Shown piece after piece: positions 10,216-20,855 of a stretch of DNA of 64,000 bases. A program made the position numbers and the translations under genes. The DNA is from Gambelia wislizenii. Its lineage: Eukaryota > Chordata > Lepidosauria > Squamata > Crotaphytidae. The stretch spans positions 77,283,001 through 77,347,000 of the forward strand of contig JAUMIR010000004.1 in the NCBI GenBank assembly GCA_030847615.1, in the 5' to 3' direction. The first letter of the stretch is position 1. Each line of letters begins with the position of its first letter. The notes beneath the pieces are model-generated. The model saw nothing but the letters and a program-made list of their open reading frames with translations, was not told the DNA's origin and made no database searches.

Positions 10216-10384
10216 TTCACATCCTCACAGAATGTCAGGGGGCTCCTACCTGTCTTAGTGGCATCCCGCCTGATATTGCCATCTTGTAAAGGAAGGGGAC
10301 CAAAAACCAGGGAAAATTCCACCAGAAAAGCCTTCATGGCTTTCCCCGTCTTAAAAACAAACAAACAAACAAAAACCCAACAAC

Positions 10385-10797
10385 ACAAGGATGCGCATTT
10401 CTGCTCATAAGGACAAGCAAATCGATCTGGTTCGCTTACCCAAAAGAGAGGAAGCACAAACCTGATTGGTCGGACGAGTGCAGGGGGCGGGGCTGGGTTA
10501 CACAGCAAGTGCCCATCGCCACCACGATAAAGTGGGGAATTTGTGTTAACTTTCTCTTTTTTCATAAAGGTCAAATATTGATTGCGTACACCATAGAAAT
10601 AGGGGCATGGTGCATTTTTTAAAGTTCAGCGGCAGCAGATTTAAAAACACAGCTGCCACTCACGGCCGCCATCTTGGCTATAGGCATGCGAACTTTATAG
10701 GGCTGTAAAGCCATTAAGACAGGTCACAGCTGCTGCAACTTGCTAATACTGTGAGGCAATCCATTTTTTCCCCATCCATGTAGACAAGCCCTGGGTC
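10385..10797. mobile_element. Family A miniature DNA element, copy 2
   Basis: Shares the block GCGGCAGCAGATTTAAAA (10629), the YY1-like GCCGCCATCTTGGCT (10665-10679), a CTGATTGGTCGGAC block (10463) and the terminal TGTAGACAAGCCC (about 10780) with the copies at 42352 and 47500. No protein-coding capacity. The outer boundary at the low end is approximate. Confidence 0.65.
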
Positions 10798-12272
10798 CAC
10801 CGCCATTTAAGTAATTCCTGATCAAATGGAATGATTTCATTTGGTTTTTAAAGAACGATCCTTGTTGCCAGATAAATCATCATATTTTGGAAATGCTCTT
10901 TACTAAGGGGTTGTCTGTGTTCCATCACCTTGGCTGGAACTTGTTTTCATTCACTGGTAGGGTTTCACCTTGCAAATAGGTAAAGAGGAAAAATACGTCT
11001 AAGCATGTGCAGAATGCTTACCCTCAGCACTCACAGGTGACTAAAGGCACCCTACCCTCACATGTCTAGAATTACAAAGAAAGACGTGCTTCAGAAACAT
11101 TTGAGGAGGATGCTACAGCTTGGCATGCTTCAATCCTATGTCACTTGGCATCAAATAATCACTGCCACTCCTGTTTTTTTCTGGCTCTATGATGTGCCTC
11201 CATATCTCCTATCAAAATGGAAGCAGAGAAGGTTCTGTCTCCTTGAGTTTCAGCAAAATGTTACTCAGCCCTATAGGTTGTCAATCCTTTGTTTTGGTTT
11301 AGGAACTCCTGAAATCAGATCTTTTTAATACAAGCCTGGAAAGTTGATCCTTTTGCCCTGAGATTATGTTGTCATCATCCATACAAATGAGAAATCACTT
11401 TCCTGGCCTTCTTCACCCCTGTTGCTAGAACTCCCTTTGAGCTGTTCTGTTGCAGTTTCTGAGTAGGCCTGTGTGCTGCTCAGGGAGAACAGAAAGTAGG
11501 AAAGAGTCATTGGTCTATACAGTAAAATAACACAAAAAATAAAACACACTCTTCTTTTTTATTCGTGTGGAATGCACTAAATTAGAAATGTCATACCTAA
11601 AGCACAGAGACCATATCATGCCCTTTAGGCATCCCCCACACAACCTGATTCCCACAAGTGATTAAACTGTTTCAGAGCTAAGAAAGCAACATACCCAACA
11701 GGCCAATATGCTGACTCCGGGAAGGGAAGGGGAGGTGTGTTTATATCCTCATTTCTATACTGAGAACTTTAGGTGTGGGAAAGATTGTTTCTGTAGTTCC
11801 CAAGACACAACAAAGGCTATGTCTGTATGCATAAAAGTGTTTTTAGATATGTGCTAACAAGTATTTGGACATTTGTATTTAAGAGCTACAGAGAATCTAA
11901 TTTTTAAAATGTTTTATTGAATTGGTGATTTAGTGCTGGAATCAAAGGGAAGCAGTATTTAGTTCTCTAACACTTTTGAGTTTGTCTCAATAGTTATGAT
12001 GGTACCTGTGTTAAATGAAATTGAGAGAATTCACAAAGAAATTAGGTCAGAAGTGTTGTGGACATGACTATATAGAAAATTACCATCAGGATGATCCTAG
12101 TCTCCTATCAGGCCAGCCATATTGTTAGGCAGAGTGAGACAGCTCACCCAGGCACCTGATCAAGTGTATCCTGAAAGGTCAGTAAAGTATTACTGCGTTT
12201 TTACTCCCCAGGAGAGAATGTGTGGAATTGCCTATCCCAGATGTCAAAATAACTTGGCCAAACCTTATTATT
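10798..12272. other. No recognised feature
   Basis: AT-rich unique-looking sequence with short chance frames. The piece around 12120-12360 shares CTTCAGGCAGCAAAAGATCT-like wording with about 58760 and is probably an old SINE, not defined further. Confidence 0.35.
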
Positions 12273-12302
12273 GGAGGGAGGGAGGGAGGGAGGGAGGGAG
12301 GG
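12273..12302. repeat. (GGGA)n microsatellite
   Basis: About seven uninterrupted GGGA/GGAG units. Confidence 0.9.
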
Positions 12303-13500
12303 AAGGGGGTGCCATTGCTGTTCTACTTCAGGCAGCAAAAGATCTTGGGCCTTCCCTGTTTGTACTTGACAAGTGCCATGTTTTCAGAGAAATAACAGAG
12401 AAATAATATATGACTAACAGAGAAATAATATATGACAAGAATCATACTTAGCAATTTTCTTCAGGGTACAACCATTGTCAGCTTTTTGCATTCTATATCA
12501 TGCAATCAAGAAGATAGGAAACCACATAGGAAAAATAGGTACATATTCCACTTAGGTGCTAAAGTCTAGCTCTCAGTGACATAGTAAAGCTGGGCTGTAT
12601 AATTTGACCAGCTGATGAAAGATCACAGGACTGAATGCTCCTCCAAACAAAACAAAACTTCTGCATGTAGAAAATTAATGTGTCTGGGAAAAGACAAGGG
12701 CTGGAATCCTGTTGGTGTTTTACATAGTCATACCTTCCCTTACAGAAATAGTTGGACATTTCCCCCCAATACAGAATATCAGCCTTCAGTTCAAGGTTGT
12801 GGAAGTGGTGTTACACATGTGGTGCCATAGTACATGCATTGTGCTTGGATTTGCATGTGCATTTCATCGAACATTGGGTTGCACATTTGGATTCCATATT
12901 GGAAGAAAGGCAGGATATAAGTCAAATGCATAAATGAATTAATATTTTTCCCTCTTGGTTCCATCATACCAAGTTGCTGTTCAACACAAGGGTTGTTAGC
13001 AGAATCAGTGCATAACTCTGCATGTGGGAATTATGCTACATAATCCCAATGTAGGATCTTAGGCGAGGCTAGACATCTAACCTTGACATCTAGTATCCCC
13101 TGACATCGAGTTTGCTTTGTCAAAGGTTTTTATTTTATTTTTTTTAATGGAGGATCATTCTGTCATGTGAACCAGTGGTCTGCAGTATGACATGGTTCAC
13201 TGCCCCAGGGAAAACAAGGTCTCTGTCAGTTGGGTAGACATCACAACTTCCACTCACCCCTGTACAAGATATGACCCAACAAGGAACCAGCCTGGACACT
13301 AAAACATCATATAACAGAGGGAATAAATGTGCAGAAACAAGAGCTCTCTTCCCTTAAATTAGAGCCATGACAATGCCCCTAGTTTTTTTTTTAAGGTTTC
13401 CTTGATTTATACTTTGTGTTCTGTTCTCACCTGACCCACAACCTCAACAAGGAACTCAAACTGTAAAAAGTTCCCATTAGTGAGCAGCTACTTGTAAACT
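12303..13500. other. No recognised feature
   Basis: AT-rich sequence with a small direct duplication, AACAGAGAAATAATATATGA, at about 12391 and 12416. No exon or named repeat was recognised. Confidence 0.35.
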
Positions 13501-13829
13501 GGAGATTTTCAGACGCGATTTTCAGCAGGATATATTGCAAAACAGCTCCATTGCTGCCGCACGGCAGGGGAGCTGTTTTGGACGACGCTGTCCCTCTGCC
13601 GAAACCCTCCGTGTCACTTCCGTGACAGAATGGAGGAAACCGCGTTGTATTTCACTCACGGGCAACAATCGTAAATGAAATACGACGCGGTTTCCTCCAT
13701 TCTGTCACGGAAGTGGCACGGAGGGTTTTGGCAGAGGGACGGCATTGTCCGAAACAGCTTCCCTGCCGCGCGGCAGCAACGGAGCTGTTTTGCAATATAT
13801 CCTGCCGAAAATCGCGTCTGAAAATCTCC
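13501..13829. mobile_element. 329-bp near-perfect palindrome (foldback element)
   Basis: The left arm is 13501-13654, the spacer about 21 bases (13655-13675) and the right arm 13676-13829. Ends are GGAGATTTTCAGACGCG and CGCGTCTGAAAATCTCC. The inner arm sequence is ACCGCGTtGTATTTCA against TGAAATACgACGCGGT. Differences between arms are few and mostly at CpG sites (for example GCCGCACGGCAG against GCCGCGCGGCAG), the mark of methylation decay. The arms are strongly CpG-rich unlike their surroundings. There is no reading frame of note and no clear target duplication. It is likely a foldback-type non-autonomous DNA element. Confidence 0.8.
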
Positions 13830-14695
13830 CTTGTCTACTAGCCACTAACAATGGTGTTGTTTTCTCATATCTGTTCACCAGCTGCAGTTTCCCTAAGAGA
13901 ATCAATAGAAAAAGTTCCAACCCAATAACTTGCTTCTTTTAAAATGCATGTTACTACTGTATATTTTTCTTCTAATTTTCAGAAAGATTGCCTACTCCCC
14001 TCCATCAAGCATCACAATAATGTCAGATATCAAACTATCTTCCAAAGAGGAACATGGATATTAGAAAATCCTTTCAGAATATTTATGTTCCATTATAATT
14101 CCACAAAAATATGGAGACTGGTAAAGGAAGTCTCCCTGATATGCTAGTTTAGCCAGATGATAGCAATGTGAATTTGGGAAAGTATAAACATCTGAGGTGA
14201 CACAGGAGCAGGTCCAAAGCTGGGGGAGATTAAGTTCAATGGTTTCATTTCCTCCACTTTCATTCTGTAAATTATGATTCCAGGATATGTAAATGTGGTG
14301 CAGTATAGTGGTGCCTGGAAGCTACTTAACTAAATACAGGCCCTATGGGTATCTTACTCAATATTAACAGTAGCCTTGGCATCTATGAATGCTGCATTTT
14401 CCAAGATCCCCTACTTCATGACTTCTGGCTCTCAATAATGTAACATGTTGTTTCACCACTTATAGCAAGCCTGTCAAATATACAACTGTGGCACTATAAA
14501 AAATGCCAACAGTTGACTGTGTATCAGAGGCAGATAGCAACAGCTTGTAAAATTTATTTGTGGCAGTGTGTCTATTCAGTAGACTTTTATTGTCTGTTAT
14601 CATACTAGTGAAGCTCTAAAAGATTGCCTTCCCTCATATGAAATTACTAATACCATATCTGTGGGAGAGGCTCTGCATCATGATAGTATTGAAGT
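13830..14695. other. No recognised feature
   Basis: AT-rich sequence, no exon or named repeat recognised. Confidence 0.35.
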
Positions 14696-14896
14696 GTGCA
14701 TCTACACTGTAGAAATAATGCAGTTTGACACCACTTTAAGTGCTGTAGTTCCATCTTATGGAATCCTGGGATTTGTAGTTTTACAAGGTCTTTAGCCTTC
14801 TCTGCCAAAGAGTGCTACAATCCCAAGATTCTGTAGGATAGAGCCATGGCAGTTAAAGTGGTGTCAAACTGCATTATTTCTACAGTGTAGATGCAC
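14696..14896. mobile_element. Miniature inverted-repeat element, family B
   Basis: Terminal inverted repeats of about 45 bases: it starts GTGCATCTACACTGTAG and ends CTACAGTGTAGATGCAC. The next blocks are AATGCAGTTTGACACCAC and GTGGTGTCAAACTGCATT. The interior has AATCCTGGGATTTGTAGTTT and its degenerate complement, the conserved core of a common lizard miniature family. Related copies are at 30866, 32003 and 61020. I guess a hAT-like origin but cannot show the transposase or a clear 8-bp duplication. Confidence 0.85.
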
Positions 14897-15073
14897 CCTC
14901 AATTGTGTGAGATAGGAACACAGGGTAGGGCCTTATCATTAGCTGCACCTAGACTACAGAATTCCCAGCCCATGATCTACCCCCACCTTGTTTAGGGTCG
15001 TATAGTGAATGGTGAAAGCATCCATTTTCCATACATTGGTTGACTGTTCTTTCTTTCACACTCTTTTACAGCA

Positions 15074-15427
15074 CAGGTTGAGTCTCCTTTATCTGAAATG
15101 CTTTGGACCAGAAGTGTTCCATAGTTCAGATTTTTTTTCCAGCTTTTGGAATATTTGCATATACATAATGTGATATCTTGGAGATGGGACCCAAGGTTAA
15201 ACACAAAATTCATTTATGTTTCATATACTCATTATACATAGTCTAAAAGTAATTTTATACACAATATTTTAAAATCATTTTTAAAAAAGTTTTATGCATG
15301 AAACAAAGTTCATGTACATTGAGCCATCAGAAAAGAAAGGTGTCACTATCTCAACCACCCATGTGGAAAATTGTGGATTTTGGAGTATTTTGGGTTTTGG
15401 AATTCCGGATAAGGAATACTCAACCTC
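15074..15427. mobile_element. Tigger-type non-autonomous element (MER44-like)
   Basis: Inverted ends are CAGGTTGAGTCTCCTTTATC and GGATAAGGAATACTCAACCT. The interior includes TTTGCATATACATAATGTGA, GATGGGACCCAAGGTTAAAC, TTCATTTATGTTTCATATAC and GGTGTCACTATCTCAACCAC. I recall nearly the same blocks from the mammalian MER44/Tigger7 family. The expected TA target duplication is degraded (CA on the left, TA on the right). No transposase is encoded. Confidence 0.8.
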
Positions 15428-15868
15428 TACTTAGTTTTAGCTGATTACTGTATTTATTTTATCTTTTTGCAACTTGAGACATGTTATTTCATTGTGTGTG
15501 TACTGTAATTTTGTGATTTACTATTTGTTAATCACTTTGGTCATTGAATACATAAAGGTGGGATGGGAATGATGATGGTTAGAATTAAGAAATAGTAAAT
15601 AAACAAAAAAAAGCTACATGGGTAGTAAGGACTGTGTATTTGCAAGGTCTTGTGTATAGAAAGTTTGATGGCCATACTTTAAAGGAGTGATATTCTCTCC
15701 TGTTCCTGCTCTTATTTAAGAGGGTAGGAGTTACATAGGATGAGAGTATAAAATTTCTAATTCCCATTGTAGAGCAGTCAGAACTTTTGTCATCTTGAGA
15801 TGTGGTCAGGTGGCACAAGAACAGGGTGGAGCAATACATGTAATAAAGCAGAAGGAGGAATATCAATA

Positions 15869-16030
15869 CAGATTGCCCCCCCCGTATCCATAGGGGATCC
15901 TTTTCTGGACTTACCGTGGATAAGTGAAACCATGGATAATAGCAAACCCTATTAAAATAAAGAATTTCTACCAGTACAAACATAACATAGAGTTCTGTTG
16001 GAAGACCTAGCAATTCCTAGGGAGAACACC
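15869..16030. mobile_element. Tigger-like miniature element, 3' end degraded
   Basis: Starts next to a TA-like site with CAGATTGCCCCCCCCGTATC, followed by CCATGGATAATAGCAAACCC, GTTGGAAGACCTAG and AGCAATTCCTAGGGA. It shares the order of these blocks with the intact copy at 44267-44506. The right inverted end is not recognisable, so the end coordinate is approximate. Confidence 0.6.
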
Positions 16031-16248
16031 TCTCTATGCATTTTCCAGTGCCATTCAACAGTGCAACTCAATATTTTCTTGGATTTTCCAAGAGCTCTTT
16101 AGGGAACAAGAGGACGGGGCTATTTTTTTTTTAAAAAAAAACTTAACACAATGGCTATCTTAACACAAATGAAATCCAAAATCACAAAAGGGCGATACCT
16201 TTACTGGCCAACCAAAATGCACAAAATACATTAAGCTGGAGGAAACCA

Positions 16249-18830
16249 TCAGGTGGAGAGTGTCTGGATAAAAATTAAAGGGGAGGGAAACAACAGGGAT
16301 GTTATTGTGGGACTCTACTACAGACCCCCAAATCAGACGGAGGAACTGGATGTTGCCTTTCTAGAACAGATGAACACACATGCAGAAAGGAGAGATGTAG
16401 TGGTGATGGGGGACTTCAACTATCCTGATATTTGCTGGCAATCTAACTCAGCCAAAACTACAAGGTCTAGCAAATTCTTTACATGCCTGGAAGACAATTT
16501 CATGGTCCAAAAGGTGGAAGAGGCAATGAGGGGGTCAGCTATTTTAGATCTGATCCTAACCAACAGAGATGACCTGGTTAATGGGGTGCAAGTGGTGGGA
16601 TCCTTAGGTGAGAGTGATCATGTTCTCCTGGAGTTTGTTATACAATGGAAAGGAGAAGCCAGGCATAGTCAGACACGCATTCTTGACTTTAGGAGAGCTG
16701 ATTTCAATAAACTCAGGGAAATACTGGGGGTGATCCCATGGTCAGGAATACTAAAAGAGAAGAGACCTCAAGACGGATGGGACTTTCTCAAAAAGGAGAT
16801 ACTGAAGGCACAATTTCAAACAGTACCATTGAGGAAGAAACCAGGATGGATGACTAAAGAACTTTCAATGGAGCTAAGTTTTAAACGGAACATGTATAGG
16901 AAATGGAAAGGGGGGGAAATCACCAAAGAAGAATTCAAACAGATAGCGAACACGTGTAGGAGTAAAGTCAGAAAAGCTAAAGCGCAGAATGAGCTCAGGC
17001 TTGCTAGGGAGGTTAAGAACAATAAAAAGGGTTTTTTTGGGTATGTCCGCAGCAAAAGGAGGAAGAAGGAAATGGTAGGGCCGCTACGTGGAGAAGATGG
17101 CAAAATGCTAACGGGACAGAGAAAAGGCAGAATTACTCAACACCTTCTTTGCCTCAGTGTTTTCAGAAAAGGAAAAGGAGGACCAACCTGAGGATAATGG
17201 AACAGAGGACACAATAGGGGAAATCCAGCTCAAAATAAGTAAAGAGGTAGTACAGGAATACCTTCTTAATCTAAATGAATTTAAATCTCCAGGACCAGAT
17301 GAACTACATCCAAGAATATTAAAAGAGCTGGCAAATATAATCTCAGAGCCATTGGCAATAATATTTGAGAACTCTTGGAGAACAGGAGAAGTCCCAGCAG
17401 ACTGGAGGAGGGCAAACGTAGTTCCCATCTTCAAAAAGGGGAAAAAAGAGGATCCCAACAATTATCGTCCAGTTAGTCTGACATCAATACCAGGGAAGAT
17501 TCTAGAGCAGATCATTAAACAGAGAGCCTGTGAACATTTAGAAGGCAATGCCATAATCACAAAAAGTCAACATGGCTTTCAGAGAAACAAGTCATGCCAG
17601 ACTAATCTGATCTCTTTTTTTGATAAAGTTACCAGCTTGGTAGATGAAGGGAATGCTGTGGACATCGCATACCTTGATTTCAGTAAGGCCTTTGACAAGG
17701 TTCCCCATTACATTTTTGCAAACAAGCTTGTATAATGTGGGCTAGACAAGTTAACTGTTCAATGGATTTGTAATTGGTTGACCGGCCGAACCCAAAGGGT
17801 GCTCAGCAGTGGCTCCTTTTCGTCATGGAAAGATGTGACCAGTGGGGTGCCACAAGGTTCGGTCCTGGGCCCAGTGCTATTCAACATCTTTATCAATGCT
17901 TGGATGAGGGAATTAGGGGCATACTTATTAAATTTGCAGATGTCACCAAATTGGGAGGAGTAGCTAATACCCTAGAGGACAGGATCAAAATTCAGAATGA
18001 CCTGGATAGACTGGAGAGCTGGGCCAAAGCTAACAAAATGAAATTCAATACGGAGAAATGTAAAGTACTGCATTTAGGGCGGAAAAATGAAATGCATAAA
18101 TATAGGATGGGAGAGACCTGGCTGAATGAGACTACGTGCGAAAGGGATCTAGGAGTCCTGGTAGACCACAAGTTGAACATGAGCCAACAGTGTGATGTGG
18201 CAGCTAAAAAGGCCAATGCGATTTTGGGCTGTATCAATAGAAGTATAGTGTCTAGATCAAGGGAAGTAATAGTGCCACTCTATTCTGCCTTGGTCAGACC
18301 TCACTTAGAATACTGTGTCCAGTTCTGGGCACCACAATTCAGAAAGGATATTGACAAATTGGAGCGTGTCCAGAGAAGGGCAACTAAAATGGTGAAAGGT
18401 CTGGAAACGATGCCTTATGAGGAGAGACTTAGGGAGCTGGGTATGTTTAGCCTGGAAAAAAGACGGTTTAGAGGCGATATGATAGCCCTGTTTAAGTATT
18501 TGAAGGGATATCACGCTGAGGATGGAGCAAGCTTGTTTTCTGCTGCTCCAGAGACTGGAACACGGAGCAATGGGTGCAAGCTCCAGGAACAGCGATTCCA
18601 CCTCAACATTAGGAGGAACTTTTTGACAGTAAGAGCTGTTCGGCAGTGGAACACACTCCCTCGGAGCGTGGTGGGGTCTCCTTCCTTGGAGGTCTTTAAA
18701 CAGAGGCTGGATGGCCATCTGTCGGGGATGCTTTGATCAAGATTTCCTGCATGGCAGGGGGGTTGGACTGGATGGCCCTCGAGGTCTCTTCCAACTCTGC
18801 AATTCTATGATTCTATGATTCTATGATCAT
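16249..18830 (+). mobile_element. CR1 LINE copy 1, 5'-truncated
   Basis: Holds most of ORF2 from inside the endonuclease domain to the 3' terminus with (ATTCTATG)n repeats (about 18801-18828). The sequence GCTGGAGgAAACCA precedes it (16235-16248) and GCTGGAGtAAACCA follows it (18831-18844). These match at 13 of 14 bases and look like a target duplication, which is unusual for CR1. It is close in sequence to copy 2 at 38.1-41.4 kb. Four coding lesions are listed under the ORF2 entry. Confidence 0.95.
16253..18736 (+). pseudogene. CR1 ORF2 (endonuclease-reverse transcriptase), inactive
   Basis: The first part (16253-17111) carries the C-terminal half of the APE-type endonuclease, with [11 protein letters not shown] (catalytic D and N) near 16407, [10 protein letters not shown] and [11 protein letters not shown] linker follows, then the reverse transcriptase: [39 protein letters not shown] (motif A), [19 protein letters not shown] and the C-terminal domain YCVQFWAPQ to PSLEVFKQRLDGHL. 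Lesions relative to copy 2 are a 2-base loss near 17112, AAA to TAA at 17733-17735, a 1-base loss near 17899, and the catalytic FADD box changed to FADV at 17933-17944. The full-length protein nicks target DNA and reverse-transcribes element RNA in the nucleus. This copy cannot. Confidence 0.93.
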
Positions 18831-18979
18831 GCTGGAGTAAACCAGGCTGGAGGGTGGAGAGAAAAACTTCTCCCTGATATAGTAGACAGGCATTACCTGT
18901 TTGCCACTCTGGGGAAAGGCATGTTTTATAAACATATGAAATACATAAAGGAATCATATTAAATCTTTAACACTAACTG

Positions 18980-19160
18980 TGAAAAAGAAATTTCCAACAT
19001 AAGCTTTTATGGACTTCAGCCCACTTTGTCAGATGCCAATGAAATGGACTAGAATCCACAAAAGCTTATGCTAGGAATTTCTTTTTCTCAGTCTCAAAGG
19101 TGCAACAGGATTCTTCTATAACTTTTTATGCTGAAACAGACTAACACTATGAATACTACT
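18980..19160. mobile_element. Foldback repeat (AAGCTTTTATGG family), copy 1
   Basis: Imperfect inverted arms: GAAATTTCCAACATAAGCTT at about 18988 and AAGCTTATGCTAGGAATTTC at about 19063. A tail CTCAAAGGTGCAACAGGATT follows. The related copy at 32331-32466 carries the typical ending TTGTTAGTCTTTAAGGTACT. This is a widespread amniote repeat by recall; I do not assign a superfamily. Confidence 0.65.
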
Positions 19161-19579
19161 ACAGGAGATGACACCTTCTGCTATTGGCTTATGACTAGGT
19201 AGGGCTTTTCTTTTCTGGGCTGGATCCATTAGTCATCACTAAAATCTTCTTTTTCATCAATCATTTCTATCAATCTTGTTATCATATGCATCTGTTGGAA
19301 AAGCCAGGAGTAATTCCAGTCCCAGTGCAGAACACTGTTTTTTAAGCATAGAAAAATTCATCAAATGGCAAGGGCCATCTGCAGGGTGGTATAGACTGGA
19401 TTGTTCTTGTGTGGTGGGTTTTTTTCCTTTTAAGAAAAAATGACTCTATATTACATTCATGCAGCCATATTCCACAAAGCAAATATGAAGAAGGTACAGG
19501 GAGAATGATCTGAAGAATAGCATTTCCCCAGCAATCTCTTCCTTGTGTATATCTGAAGTGCTGTGCATGGTACAAGCAC
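19161..19579. other. No recognised feature
   Basis: AT-rich sequence with short chance frames only. Confidence 0.3.
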
Positions 19580-19910
19580 AAGGTTTCAGAGCTATCCAAG
19601 CCTCTGCTGAATAGTGCCTATGCTGATGCCCTTCTCCAAGTGCTTCTTCCAGAGGTAATGAGAAGGATGCCAAGTGGAGAGAAACCTTTTTCAACTCTAG
19701 TGTCCTTGCAATGGAATGCCCTTCCCAGGCTTGCCTTGGACCAACATCATTGTCTTCACCCAAGCTTTTTAATTGTGACCTACCCATCCACTTTTATCTG
19801 TTCTTTTTAGCTTTGTGGTTTACAGTGTTGTTGGAGTTGTACTTTTTAATTGTTATATTATTTTGAGCCTGGAATCAATTCTGGATGAAATATGGTGCAT
19901 AAATACAGGT
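19580..19910 (+). mobile_element. L2-like LINE 3' end (degraded)
   Basis: Contains a coding remnant ending in a pattern like (V)LAMECPSQACLG near 19710. An L2-type 3' end follows with AGCTTTTTAATTGTGACC and GGTGCATAAATACAG near 19893. The usual L2 form in lizards ends GGCGGGATATAAAT (recalled). Assignment is moderate because the frame is decayed. Confidence 0.45.
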
Positions 19911-20845
19911 CATAAATACCATGGATTTGGTATCCACGGTTTCACTTATCCACGTCTGAAAAAAAATATGTTCTCTGTAGGCAATCACTGGACTTTATGA
20001 AATCTTTTTCTAGTGAGATGTTAATGTTTAGATTAACTAACACGTTAACACATTCTGTGAGTGGCACAGAAAAGCAAACACTATTTCCTTTATTGCTCTT
20101 AAAATGAATTGATGAATTGATTACTACTATTATGTGCAACTTCTGTGTTCTGGGGCACTATGAAAATGATCTGTGGAACCAAAAGACCTCTGTTGTCATG
20201 GGCAGATCACTAGCTGATAGCATTGAGATTTGCTGGGACTCCAAACTCTGCAGGAGCAGAGGGACCATTAAAATTGTCCACCCTCAAAGTCTAATGGCTC
20301 TAGAAGGATTCCTGAGTGATTTGGAAACTTTCTAGCTGCTAGAGCTGGTGATTTAGTCAGTGTCCTGGTTGATCTGTGGAACAGGGAGGTGTCCTGGGCA
20401 CAATAACTCCTAAGTGTCCTTTACTTGGGTTCAGAGCATGGGATCTAGGGTTTTCTGAGCAGCTCAGGGCAGCGAAGCACTTGAGTAGGCAATTAGAGGA
20501 ATAATAGAAAAAAACTCAAGATGAATCTGATCAAACACAGATGAGGACCCATTTTGAAACCTAATGTCCAGCTGCCTCAGTTACATCAGTCCAATCTCAT
20601 CCAGTGCAGTTGTTTCAGGTAACTAAAAAGCTATTCCATTGTAGACCTCTGTGTGCTGAGGAGGGCCCTCAAAAATGCACTATGAGGAATTTGCTAACTA
20701 TTTTGTAGAGAAAATTGCTCTATTATCACCCAGTCAGCTTGGACATCATATTGATGGTAGTGTCTGGTGAGGTAACAGAGGTACATACTTGTAGGGATGG
20801 GAAAATTATTCAAAAATATTTGAAAAAATGACCGGAAAAACATGT
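19911..20845. other. No recognised feature; possible old Tigger-like piece
   Basis: Near 19920-19960 the words GGTATCCACGGTTTCACTTA and TCCACG resemble the interior of the Tigger-like elements found elsewhere in the window, but no ends are visible. The rest is unassigned. Confidence 0.35.
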
Positions 20846-20855
20846 GATGGGTAAA

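Noticed and set aside
10018..10574. 130- and 175-codon frames near the hairpin repeat
   Set aside because: Both are translations of the foldback repeat and family A element, and similar peptides recur at 34650-35024.
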